Positions 1 to 5,894 of a stretch of DNA of 6,647 nt are shown here, piece after piece (positions within the stretch are counted from its first letter, which is position 1; every line of letters starts with the position of its first letter). The notes under the pieces are model-generated. The model saw only the letters and a program-made list of their open reading frames with translations, was not told the DNA's origin and searched no databases. The stretch lies in NCBI GenBank assembly GCA_025929455.1, contig JAICMB010000188.1, forward strand, positions 1-6,647, written 5' to 3'. Source of the DNA: Bryobacteraceae bacterium (lineage in GTDB: Bacteria; Acidobacteriota; Terriglobia; Bryobacterales; Bryobacteraceae). The position numbers and the translations under genes were made by a program.

Positions 1-650
1 AGGAGATTTTGCCGGAGGTGGCGGCGATGAAAGGCGTCGCGCAGCCGCCGGAGTATCATCCCGAGGGCGATGTCTGGACGCACACGCTCATGATGCTGGA
101 CGGGTTGGACTCGCCGTCGATTACGCTCGCGCTCGGTGTGCTGCTGCACGACGTGGGCAAGCCGCCGACGTTTCGTATCGCGCCGGATCGTATTCGCTTC
201 GATAGTCACGCCGAAGTCGGCGAGCGTATGACGCATGATATTCTCACGCGCTTGCGATTCCCAAATGACGTGGTCGCACAGGCCTGCGCGCTGGTGGCGA
301 GTCATATGACATTTAAAGATGTGCCCAACATGCGCGAGAGCACGCTGAAGCGCTTTTTGCGGCTGCCGGCGTTCGGCGAGCATCTGGAGTTGCACCGGCT
401 GGACTGCTCGTCGAGCCACGGCAATCTGAGCAATTACGAGTTCGCGAAAACCAAGCTGGAGGAGGCGCCGCCGGAGCATTTGCGGCCGCCCCGGCTGATT
501 GGCGGGCACGATTTGATTGAGGCGGGATACCGGCCGGGGCCGCAGTTCTCGAAGATGCTGGAGGCCGTCGAGGATGCGCAATTGGAAGGGCGGATTCACT
601 CGCGCGAGGACGCGATGGAGTTAGTCGCGGAGTTATTCGGCGGGGCGTAA
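1..650 (+). CDS. cca: CCA-adding tRNA nucleotidyltransferase, C-terminal part (5' end outside window)
   Basis: This is the C-terminal part of a class II tRNA nucleotidyltransferase, the cytoplasmic enzyme that builds or repairs the CCA 3' end of tRNAs. The frame is open to the left edge, with codons running from base 3, and stops at TAA 648-650. The TTG at base 9 is internal (the run reads EILPEVAAMKGV), so the start and the polymerase head are missing. An HD-type metal phosphohydrolase domain is visible: a histidine in WTHTLMML, the HD pair in LLHDVGKPP (bases 147-152) and a further histidine in DSHAEVGERM. The tail carries the RNA-binding signature of the family: PPRLIGGHDLIEAGYRPGP, then AVEDAQLEGRIHSREDA. 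Family knowledge: HD domains of bacterial CCA enzymes have 2',3'-cyclic phosphodiesterase and phosphatase activity. Without the N-terminal half a poly(A) polymerase paralogue is not fully excluded, but the HD domain fused to this tail favours Cca. It lies 39 bases upstream of ribBA on the same strand. Confidence 0.82.
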   Translation, partial: EILPEVAAMKGVAQPPEYHPEGDVWTHTLMMLDGLDSPSITLALGVLLHDVGKPPTFRIAPDRIRFDSHAEVGERMTHDILTRLRFPNDVVAQACALVASHMTFKDVPNMRESTLKRFLRLPAFGEHLELHRLDCSSSHGNLSNYEFAKTKLEEAPPEHLRPPRLIGGHDLIEAGYRPGPQFSKMLEAVEDAQLEGRIHSREDAMELVAELFGGA

Positions 651-689
651 TGGGATAGCGTGCGCCGTTGCCGCTATCCTGAGACTTAC

Positions 690-1772
690 ATGCCATTCGC
701 GCCGATTCCCGACGCCATCGAGGATTTCCGCGCCGGCCGTATGCTGGTCATCGTCGACGACGAGGATCGCGAGAACGAAGGCGACCTCACCATCGCCGCG
801 GAAAAGGTCACTTCCGAAGCGATCAACTTTCTCGCCAAATACGCCCGCGGACTCATCTGCCTGGCGCTGAGCTCCGAGATTTGCGACGCCCTGGAGCTGC
901 GTCCTATGACGCACCGCAACACCTCGCGCTTCGGCACCGCGTTCTGTGAATCCATCGAAGCCGCGGAAGGTGTCACCACCGGTATTTCGGCGGCCGACCG
1001 CGCGCGCACCATACGCACGGCTATCGCGCCCGGCGCACGCCCGCAGGATCTCGCGAAGCCCGGCCACATTTTTCCGCTACGCGCGCGGGAAGGCGGCGTG
1101 CTGGTGCGCGCCGGACAAACCGAGGCCGCCGTCGATCTCGCGCGTCTCGCCGGATTGCGGCCCGGCGGTGTGATCTGCGAAATCATGAACGAGGACGGCA
1201 CCATGGCGCGCGTGCCGCAGCTCGAAACCTTCTGCGCACAACATGGCGTGAAGATGATCTCCGTCGCGAGCCTCATCCGCTACCGCCTGCAGCACGAACG
1301 CTTTCTCGTGCGGCAAGCGGAGGGCTGCCTGCGCACGCGTTTCGGCAGCTTCAAAACCATCGCGTATTCGAGCAGCTTCCTGCCCGAGCAGCATATGGTG
1401 TTGGTGCATGGCGACATCGAAGCGGCCGTCGCCGCAAACCGTCCCGTGCTGGTTCGCATGCACGCCCGCTGCCTGCTCGGCGACGTGTTCGGCTCGACCG
1501 AATGCGAATGCCATGGCGTTCTGGAGCGCTCGCTCGAGCGCATCGCGGAGGAAGGCGCCGGCGTGCTCGTTTATCTGCACCAGACCGGACCCGCGATCCG
1601 CGACCACCGCGCCGGCCCCAACGAGCGCAGAGCGCTGCACGAAGCCGGCATCGGCGCGCAGATTCTTTCGGATCTCGGTTTGCGGCAGATCCGTCTGCTT
1701 ACGAATCATCCCCGCAAGGTGATCGGTCTCGACGCCTACGGTATCGAGATCATCGAACAGCTACCGGTTTAA
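690..1772 (+). CDS. ribBA: RibBA-type protein: 3,4-dihydroxy-2-butanone-4-phosphate synthase fused to a degenerate GTP cyclohydrolase II domain
   Basis: A 360-residue two-domain riboflavin protein. Residues 1-200 are RibB, which converts ribulose 5-phosphate to dihydroxybutanone phosphate. Its acidic signature is intact at residues 23-33 (DDEDRENEGDL), with GVTTGISAADRA near 94-105, KPGHIFPLRAREGG at 123-136 and CEIMNEDGTMAR at 163-174. Residues 205-360 align with GTP cyclohydrolase II (RibA). The zinc cysteines C261, C272 and C274 keep the C-x10-C-x-C spacing, and the end (GAQILSDLG, RLLTNHPRKVIGL) is well conserved. The catalytic stretch between them is about 18 residues shorter than in E. 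coli RibA. RQEGRxIGL is replaced by HQTGPAIRD, and the DTVEAN segment is absent. The positions of the catalytic Asp and Arg in the DxRxY motif align with A315 and H317. I infer that only RibB is active, as reported for RibBX hybrids of Proteobacteria. The position of the usual RibB metal-binding His is Q143. ATG 690 is chosen over GTG 660 because it starts at the normal family N-terminus. No good Shine-Dalgarno sequence precedes either. Confidence 0.9.
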   Translation: MPFAPIPDAIEDFRAGRMLVIVDDEDRENEGDLTIAAEKVTSEAINFLAKYARGLICLALSSEICDALELRPMTHRNTSRFGTAFCESIEAAEGVTTGISAADRARTIRTAIAPGARPQDLAKPGHIFPLRAREGGVLVRAGQTEAAVDLARLAGLRPGGVICEIMNEDGTMARVPQLETFCAQHGVKMISVASLIRYRLQHERFLVRQAEGCLRTRFGSFKTIAYSSSFLPEQHMVLVHGDIEAAVAANRPVLVRMHARCLLGDVFGSTECECHGVLERSLERIAEEGAGVLVYLHQTGPAIRDHRAGPNERRALHEAGIGAQILSDLGLRQIRLLTNHPRKVIGLDAYGIEIIEQLPV

Positions 1773-1793
1773 TTGTTAAGCGCGCGTGCAGAC

Positions 1794-1862
1794 CCGCTCC
1801 CTAACGGTCGCGGCTCAGAAACCACCTACGAACAAGCGAGCCCCAGACCGGTCAACGAGCGC
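1794..1862. repeat. Imperfect inverted repeat, copy 1 of a dispersed intergenic element
   Basis: The left arm (1794-1816) and right arm (1838-1862) pair over roughly 20 positions with two bulges and a few mismatches, leaving a loop of about 21 bases. The core GGTCGCGGCTC pairs with GAGCCCCAGACC. The element starts 21 bases after the ribBA stop codon and has no T-tract, so it is not a typical intrinsic terminator. The stretch 1794-1823 matches 5729-5758 at 24 of 30 positions, including the identical 12-mer TCGCGGCTCAGA. It therefore looks like a dispersed, REP-like intergenic element. A role in transcript-end protection or termination is only inference. Confidence 0.55.
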
Positions 1863-1998
1863 CGATACAGTATGCGCGGCAGCCCGGCGGCCGGGAACCG
1901 AGCACCAGGCCGGCACGTCCCTCGAACATAGGAATTAACAGCCGTACCTCTTCGGCACATCTTCCGACGGCGATCAGCACATCGAACAAGCGCGGCGG

Positions 1999-2004
1999 TA
2001 TACT
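1999..2004 (+). promoter_or_regulatory. Possible -10 hexamer of the lepB promoter
   Basis: TATACT matches the sigma70-type consensus TATAAT at five of six positions and lies about 80 bases upstream of the lepB start, inside the only long gap before the operon. No recognisable -35 box sits at 16-18 bases upstream (AGCACA at 1976-1981 is poor), so this is a weak call. Confidence 0.22.
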
Positions 2005-2085
2005 CGCCAATGTAGTGGCGATCACCGCACTGCCGCGATCTGGGCAGCGGCCGTCAAGCGTTGCGTGATCTCCGCCTTTTAGTAA

Positions 2086-2655
2086 ATGGAAATGGAAGCA
2101 GTACAGGCAACCGCCGCGCCCGCCGCCAAGCGATCCGCCGTTGCCTTGATGGTTTATTGGGCGCGCGATCTTTTGCTCTCCGTCGTCATCGCGATCATCG
2201 TCATTTTGTTCGTGTATCAACCCGTCAAAGTTGAAGGCACCAGCATGATGCCCGCGCTCACGGATCAGGAGCGCATTTTCATCAACAAGTTCGTGTACCG
2301 CTTCCATATCGGCTCCATCGATCGCGGCAACATGGTGGTGTTCTGGTACCCGCACGACCCAAGCAAATCCTATATCAAACGCGTCATCGCCGTCCCTGGC
2401 GACCGCGTCCAGGTAGACCGCGGCACCGTTATCCTCAACGGCACGCCGCTCGAGGAAAGCTATGTTCCGGCCGAATACCGCGACCACGTTTCCATGGCGG
2501 CCGTGACCATCCCGGCGGGACAGTTCTTCGTCCTGGGCGACCACCGCAGCTCGTCGAACGATAGCCGCAACTGGGGCCTCGTCCCGCGCGAGTACATCTA
2601 CGGGAAAGCTGTGTTCGTATACTGGCCGCCTGACAAAATGGGCGCTCTGAACTAA
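2086..2655 (+). CDS. lepB: Signal peptidase I
   Basis: This 189-residue membrane serine peptidase removes signal peptides from exported proteins on the outer face of the cytoplasmic membrane. The N-terminus has a short Ala-rich cytoplasmic stretch and one membrane segment at about residues 29-44 (LLLSVVIAIIVILFVY). Next comes box B, VEGTSMMPAL, with nucleophile Ser53. Box D, YIKRVIAVPGD, holds the general-base Lys98. Box E, GDHRSSSNDSRNWG, lies at 151-164. The single membrane segment and short length resemble the compact Gram-positive, cyanobacterial and acidobacterial type rather than the longer two-span E. coli enzyme. ATG 2086 is used; ATG 2092, two codons later, is equally possible because neither has a clear Shine-Dalgarno sequence. 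It is the first gene of a co-directional block, 37 bases ahead of dusB. Confidence 0.93.
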   Translation: MEMEAVQATAAPAAKRSAVALMVYWARDLLLSVVIAIIVILFVYQPVKVEGTSMMPALTDQERIFINKFVYRFHIGSIDRGNMVVFWYPHDPSKSYIKRVIAVPGDRVQVDRGTVILNGTPLEESYVPAEYRDHVSMAAVTIPAGQFFVLGDHRSSSNDSRNWGLVPREYIYGKAVFVYWPPDKMGALN

Positions 2656-2692
2656 GCCGCATCCGACCGCGCCGGCGGCATTCGCCGTTAAA

Positions 2693-3736
2693 ATGGTTAA
2701 AGTGCGCATCGAAAGCACCGCTCCACCCGCTTTTCCGTCCGGCTTCACAATCGGCGGCATCCACATCGCGCCCGCAACCGTACTCGCGCCGATGGCGGGC
2801 GTCACCGACACCGTTTTCCGCCGCTTGATGCGCGCGCAGGGCGGCTGCGGCCTGTTGATGACGGAGTTCACCAGCTCGCACGGCATCGTCGCGACGTCTA
2901 AAGCCAACAAACCCACGCGCACGTTTAAATATCTGGTTTTCGAGCCGGAGGAGCGCCCCATCTCCGCGCAACTGTTCGGCTCCGATCCGCAGGTGATGGC
3001 TGACGCCGCGAGCTTCTGCCAGGACCTGGGCTTCGATCTGGTCGACCTCAATTTCGGGTGCCCGGTGAACAAGGTCGTGAAGTGCAACGGCGGCTCCGGA
3101 CTGCTGCGCGATCTGCCGTTGATGGAGAAGATCCTGCGCCGTGTGCGCGCGGCCATTTCCATTCCGTTTACGTGCAAGTTTCGCACCGGTTGGAACGATC
3201 GCGAGCTGGTGCACGTAGACATCGCAAAGCTCGCCGAGGACTGCGGCCTGCAAGGCATCGCGCTGCACGCGCGCACCCGCGAGCAGGGTTACAGCGGCAC
3301 TGCCGACTGGGCGAGAATCGCCGAGATCAAGGCCGCCGTGCGCATCCCGGTGATCGGCAACGGCGACATCGTTACTCCCGAAGACGCCGTACGCATGGTG
3401 CGCGAGACCGGATGCGATGCCGTCATGATCGGCCGCACCGCTTCCTCGAACCCGTGGATATTCCGCCAGATCGAATCCTACGTACGCCGCGGCACGTATG
3501 AGATTCCGCCGGAGCGCGCGCGCTACGACATCATGCGTACCTACTACACGATGTTGGTGGCACAGGGCGAGAAGGACGCTGTCGGCAAAATGAAGCAGTT
3601 CGCGACCTACTTCACGCATGGCGTTCGCAACGGATCGCGCCTGCGGGTAGACATTTATCACGCGAGCGAGCCCGCGCAGATCCTCGACCTCGTCGACCGC
3701 TTCTTTGAACAGGAGCTCGCCGCTGCCGTCGCCTAA
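2693..3736 (+). CDS. dusB: tRNA-dihydrouridine synthase (DusB family)
   Basis: This 347-residue FMN-dependent oxidoreductase reduces selected uridines in the tRNA D-loop to dihydrouridine with NADPH. The TIM-barrel FMN-binding start is [16 protein letters not shown] at 30-45. Catalytic Cys123 lies in [10 protein letters not shown], with the conserved Asn120 just before it. Flavin and substrate contacts are Lys162 in CKFRTGW, His192 and Arg194 in [17 protein letters not shown] at 222-226 and the phosphate-binding [13 protein letters not shown]. The C-terminal helical tRNA-binding domain ([19 protein letters not shown]) is complete. DusB is the best subfamily guess from overall style; substrate positions cannot be read from the sequence. 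ATG 2693 leaves a slightly long N-terminus, and no Shine-Dalgarno sequence is visible. Its 3' end overlaps the start of rnhA, implying cotranscription and probably coupled translation. Confidence 0.93.
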   Translation: MVKVRIESTAPPAFPSGFTIGGIHIAPATVLAPMAGVTDTVFRRLMRAQGGCGLLMTEFTSSHGIVATSKANKPTRTFKYLVFEPEERPISAQLFGSDPQVMADAASFCQDLGFDLVDLNFGCPVNKVVKCNGGSGLLRDLPLMEKILRRVRAAISIPFTCKFRTGWNDRELVHVDIAKLAEDCGLQGIALHARTREQGYSGTADWARIAEIKAAVRIPVIGNGDIVTPEDAVRMVRETGCDAVMIGRTASSNPWIFRQIESYVRRGTYEIPPERARYDIMRTYYTMLVAQGEKDAVGKMKQFATYFTHGVRNGSRLRVDIYHASEPAQILDLVDRFFEQELAAAVA

Positions 3737-4229
3737 CCTGTTCGAGACGGGCGGCCCTGCGGCGGCCGATCTCGATCCATCGAAACTCAAAAAAGTGCAG
3801 TTGATCACCGACGGCGCGTGCCTCGGAAACCCGGGCCCGGGCGGTTGGGCGTGCGTGCTGCGCTACGGCGAGAAGCATCGCGAGATATTCGGCTCCGAAC
3901 CGCACACGACGAATAACCGCATGGAGCTGACCGCCGCTGTCGAAGGCCTGAAGGCACTTCGGGAGGCGTGTCAGGTAACCGTCGTGACCGATTCCAGCTA
4001 TCTGAAGAACGGCATCACAACCTGGATTCACGGCTGGAAACGCAACGGCTGGCGCACGCGCGAGAAGAAGCCGGTGGTCAACCAGGATCTGTGGCAAGCG
4101 CTCGAACGCGAAGTGGAGCGGCACGTCACGAAGTGGGAGTGGACCAAGGGTCACGCGTCGCACGCCGATAACAACCGCTGCGACGAGCTTGCCAGCATGG
4201 CCGCGCGCACGCAAACACGCAGTTCCTGA
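3705..4229 (+). CDS. rnhA: Ribonuclease HI
   Basis: This enzyme cleaves the RNA strand of RNA:DNA hybrids, removing primers and R-loops. Counting from TTG 3705, the catalytic tetrad is intact: Asp36 ([15 protein letters not shown]), Glu74 (NNRMELTAA), Asp96 (VVTDSSYL) and Asp160 (NNRCDELA), with the helper His150 (TKGHASHAD). The basic protrusion ([18 protein letters not shown]) is present. No ATG precedes the core, so the start is non-canonical. TTG 3705 has no Shine-Dalgarno sequence. CTG 3723 has a perfect AGGAG (3711-3715) at seven bases spacing and would give 168 residues. GTG 3795 would start right at the first strand but has no Shine-Dalgarno. I favour CTG 3723 mechanistically, but give the coordinates from the longest open frame because CTG starts are rare. 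Either choice overlaps dusB, and the next gene starts two bases after the stop. Confidence 0.93.
   Translation: MNRSSPLPSPNLFETGGPAAADLDPSKLKKVQLITDGACLGNPGPGGWACVLRYGEKHREIFGSEPHTTNNRMELTAAVEGLKALREACQVTVVTDSSYLKNGITTWIHGWKRNGWRTREKKPVVNQDLWQALEREVERHVTKWEWTKGHASHADNNRCDELASMAARTQTRSS
3711..3725 (+). promoter_or_regulatory. Shine-Dalgarno AGGAG and candidate CTG start of rnhA
   Basis: AGGAG at 3711-3715 lies inside the last codons of dusB, seven bases before CTG 3723-3725, which is in the rnhA frame. It is the only strong ribosome binding site among the starts of this operon. A chance occurrence is possible, since the same bases encode dusB residues Gln-Glu-Leu. Confidence 0.5.
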
Positions 4230-4231
4230 AC

Positions 4232-4849
4232 ATGAGTAAAAACCAAATCAAGGCACTTCTGTTTGACTACGGCATGGTGCTGTGCCGGCCGCAGCCGCCC
4301 GCGATCATGCACGAGATGGCGTCGCTTCTCGACATGGATGACGCGCGCTTCATCGAGCTGTATTGGCGCTACCGCTTGCCCTACGACCGCGCCGACATGG
4401 ACACGGCGACGTATTGGAACACGACCACCGGGCGGGAGCTCGATCCGGCGTTGATCGAAAGGCTATCGGCGCTCGATGCCAGGAGTTGGGGAGAGCCTTG
4501 CGAAGAAACGCTGCAGTGGGTGCGCAACGCCGGGAGCGCGGGGTTGAAGACGGGGCTGCTGTCCAACATGCCCTCGATTCTGAAGAACTATCTCGAGAAC
4601 GAATGCACCTGGTTCCCGCGCTTCGATGCGACGACGTACTCGTGCGATCTGCGTGTGTGCAAGCCCGATGCGCGCATCTACCTGCATGCAGTCGAGGCGC
4701 TGAACGTGCAACCGTCCGAAACCTTATTCTTCGACGACCGCGCCGAGAACGCGCGCGGCGCGGAACGGGCGGGTTTGCAAGCCATCCACTTCCACTCCCC
4801 CGAACAAGCCGCCCGCGAGGCCCGCGACCACTTCGCAGTCGAGTTGTAG
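4232..4849 (+). CDS. HAD-superfamily phosphatase, YihX-like
   Basis: A 205-residue haloacid dehalogenase-type hydrolase. Motif I is LLFDYGMVL with nucleophile Asp12; Gly14 stands where many HAD phosphatases have the second Asp. YihX-type members (FDLGNVI, FDFGGVL) share this substitution, so it is not a defect in itself. Motif II is LLSNMP (Ser111), motif III VCKPDARIY (Lys144) and motif IV LFFDDRAENARGA (Asp168, Asp169). The insert after motif I, about residues 20-90, is the helical C1 cap. The closest named family I recognise is that of E. coli YihX, an alpha-glucose-1-phosphate phosphatase, but the substrate here cannot be told. A non-phosphatase HAD activity is also possible. ATG 4232 follows the rnhA stop after two bases with no Shine-Dalgarno sequence of its own, which suggests translational coupling. 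It is the last gene of the lepB block. Confidence 0.87.
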   Translation: MSKNQIKALLFDYGMVLCRPQPPAIMHEMASLLDMDDARFIELYWRYRLPYDRADMDTATYWNTTTGRELDPALIERLSALDARSWGEPCEETLQWVRNAGSAGLKTGLLSNMPSILKNYLENECTWFPRFDATTYSCDLRVCKPDARIYLHAVEALNVQPSETLFFDDRAENARGAERAGLQAIHFHSPEQAAREARDHFAVEL

Positions 4850-4923
4850 GCTATCCGGGCGTTGAGACCAACCTAGCGGCAGCCTCGAGATGCTGGTGCT
4901 GTCCACCGGCTAATCCCGCTAAT

Positions 4924-4960
4924 CTGTTATCAGGCAAATGCCGGTACGTGCTGGTAACAG
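4924..4960. promoter_or_regulatory. Putative VapB(C) operator: paired quasi-palindromes upstream of vapB
   Basis: CTGTTATCAG (4924-4933) and CTGGTAACAG (4951-4960) are reverse complements of each other at 9 of 10 positions. Each is also nearly self-palindromic, fitting CTGnTAnCAG, and 17 bases separate them. The second ends 11 bases before the vapB ATG. This is the position and form expected for an operator bound by the ribbon-helix-helix domains of an autoregulating antitoxin-toxin complex. A short direct repeat, GCTAATC, lies just upstream at 4909-4915 and 4918-4924. Binding is inferred, not shown. Confidence 0.5.
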
Positions 4961-4971
4961 AGAGAAAAGCT

Positions 4972-5250
4972 ATGGCGACGATCAAAATCGACATTCCCGA
5001 ACCGCAGGCCGCCGCACTCACCGCGAAGGCGAAAGCGCAGGGCATCACGTTGCAGGACTGGTTCCGGCAAGTGGCTGAGCGGGAAGCCGCGTCTGTGGCC
5101 GCCGAGATATCTGAGTCGCACCTGCAAATGACGGACCCGGACGAATGGGCGCGCCGGTTTCATCAATGGGCCGAAAGCCATGACCGGACGAAGCCGCCGC
5201 TGCGGGATGAAGCCCTCAGCCGCGAAGGCATCTATCCAGACCGTGTTTGA
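4972..5250 (+). CDS. vapB: VapB-type antitoxin, ribbon-helix-helix-like
   Basis: A 92-residue protein with the usual antitoxin design. The N-terminus reads as strand-helix-helix: ATIKIDIPE (2-10), then a helix rich in Ala, Lys and Gln, then TLQDWFRQVAEREA (26-39). This suggests a MetJ/Arc/CopG-like DNA-binding dimer. The C-terminal half (about 45-92) is charged and probably extended, with DPDEWARRFHQWAESH and the ending LSREGIYPDRV. Such a tail normally wraps around and blocks the toxin. ATG 4972 is chosen because it starts at the first strand and follows a purine-rich AGAGA about six bases upstream. The frame is open further upstream, but that part is antisense-type shadow over the HAD gene. 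The toxin starts three bases after the stop. The paired repeat just upstream suggests autoregulation. The exact VapB subfamily was not determined; the fold is inferred from pattern. Confidence 0.78.
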   Translation: MATIKIDIPEPQAAALTAKAKAQGITLQDWFRQVAEREAASVAAEISESHLQMTDPDEWARRFHQWAESHDRTKPPLRDEALSREGIYPDRV

Positions 5251-5253
5251 TCG

Positions 5254-5697
5254 ATGCTTGTCGACACCAGCGCGATTATCCGCACCTTGCAACCCAACCA
5301 TCCGCTTTACCCCCTGGCCGAGGCGGCCATCCGGGAATTGCCGAGGCATGGGCGGAAACTGCACGTCACGCATCAGAACCTTGTAGAAACATGGGCCGTG
5401 GCAACGCGGCCAGTGACGGCTAACGGGCTGGGAATGTCGGTAACGGAAGCCGCCGCAGAATTGAAGCGGCTGAAAAGTTTTTTCAATGTTCTTGCCGAAT
5501 CGGGCGACACATACGATGTCTGGGAGTCTCTCGTTGTCCAGCATCGCATTAGCGGCAAAGCCACGCATGACGCGCGGCTGGTCGCTGCGATGAAGGTCTA
5601 CGGACTGGATTCCATCCTTACGTTCAACACAGCGGATTTCAAACGCTTTCCCGGCATCGAGGTTGTACATCCCGCCGAAGTCGTCTCAAACGCCTAA
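5254..5697 (+). CDS. vapC: VapC-type PIN-domain toxin ribonuclease
   Basis: A 147-residue, single-domain PIN nuclease, the toxin of a type II pair. Members of this family cleave RNA, often tRNA or the sarcin-ricin loop of 23S rRNA, in a Mg/Mn-dependent way when the antitoxin is degraded. The acidic site looks complete: Asp4 (MLVDTSAII), Glu45 (HQNLVETWAVATRP), Asp106 (KATHDARLVAAM) and Asp128 (LTFNTADFKRFPG), ending with the typical IEVVHP strand. The length is normal and no frameshift or truncation is seen, so the toxin is probably functional. ATG 5254 begins directly at the PIN first strand, three bases after the vapB stop, so the pair should be cotranscribed and coupled. The pair sits between the housekeeping block and a surface receptor, an accessory location; transfer is plausible but unproven. 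Confidence 0.87.
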   Translation: MLVDTSAIIRTLQPNHPLYPLAEAAIRELPRHGRKLHVTHQNLVETWAVATRPVTANGLGMSVTEAAAELKRLKSFFNVLAESGDTYDVWESLVVQHRISGKATHDARLVAAMKVYGLDSILTFNTADFKRFPGIEVVHPAEVVSNA

Positions 5698-5728
5698 TCG
5701 ATGCACCGCCCTGTTTAAAAAACTAAAA

Positions 5729-5809
5729 CCGCTCGCTCACACTCGCGGCTCAGAGGCCGGCTCCCGTAACTACAACAGCTTACTGGGCCCAGCCCGGTAG
5801 GGAGGGAGC
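5729..5809. repeat. Degenerate copy 2 of the dispersed intergenic element
   Basis: The left part (5729-5758) matches 1794-1823 at 24 of 30 positions. The right part (about 5785-5809), rich in GGGCCC and GGTAGGGAGGGAGC, resembles the reverse complement of the first copy's left arm (GCTCCCTAACGG). Pairing within this copy is weak, so it reads as a decayed member of the same family. It lies in the convergent gap between vapC and the receptor gene. Confidence 0.4.
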
Positions 5810-5839
5810 AGTAACAGGGGAATTCAAGCGCAAGCGCGC

Positions 5840-5870
5840 AAAAAAAGGGCAGCCGGCGAACCGGCTGCCC
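5840..5870 (-). terminator. Intrinsic terminator of the TonB-dependent receptor gene
   Basis: A perfect 10-bp stem, GGGCAGCCGG (5847-5856) with CCGGCTGCCC (5861-5870), encloses the tetraloop CGAA. Seven A residues at 5840-5846 become a U-tract directly after the hairpin in the minus-strand transcript. The hairpin begins about 25 bases after the receptor stop codon. On the plus strand it is followed by a looser T-rich stretch (TACTTGCTTTACTTC), so it may also stop transcripts coming from vapC. Confidence 0.92.
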
Positions 5871-5894
5871 TACTTGCTTTACTTCTGATGAAGA

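Larger units (their letters stand above)
1773..2085. other. Gene-free interval between ribBA and lepB
   Basis: These 313 bases contain no convincing gene. The left part holds an imperfect inverted repeat (1794-1862, listed separately). The middle shows nothing I can name. Towards lepB there is a TATACT hexamer at 1999-2004 flanked by GGCG and CGCC, and a small stem CTGCC/GGCAG at 2030-2047. A minus-strand frame is open across 1855-2085, but it continues as the antisense shadow of lepB and dusB, so I do not call it. The interval probably holds the 3' end of the ribBA transcript and the promoter for the lepB block. Confidence 0.5.

Noticed and set aside
651..689. FMN riboswitch in front of ribBA
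   Set aside because: Only 39 bases separate the genes, too short for the RFN element, and none of its conserved segments is visible.
660..689. GTG 660 as ribBA start
   Set aside because: It adds ten residues unlike any RibB N-terminus; ATG 690 starts at the normal position.
633..1709. Several minus-strand open frames opposite ribBA
   Set aside because: All are antisense to a conserved gene and show no protein family features.
1852..3276. 474-residue open frame on the minus strand across lepB and dusB
   Set aside because: It lies antisense to two clearly conserved genes, has low-complexity composition without a recognisable domain, and is expected from GC-rich codon bias. I checked its tail over the intergenic part (1855-2085) for a gene remnant and recognised none.
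2435..3808. 457-residue open frame on the minus strand across lepB, dusB and rnhA
   Set aside because: Antisense shadow of real genes, rich in Ala, Arg, His and Gly, with no recognisable motif or ribosome binding site.
4265..4273. Missing second Asp in HAD motif I as a sign of inactivation
   Set aside because: Gly at this place is normal for YihX-like and related HAD members, and all other motifs are intact.
4363..4971. Long N-terminal extension of the vapB frame over the HAD gene
   Set aside because: The extension is an out-of-frame, Arg/Ala-rich reading of the HAD gene; the antitoxin begins at ATG 4972.
5826..5837. Tandem AAGCGC repeat near the terminator
   Set aside because: Two six-base units are too little to distinguish from chance in GC-rich DNA.
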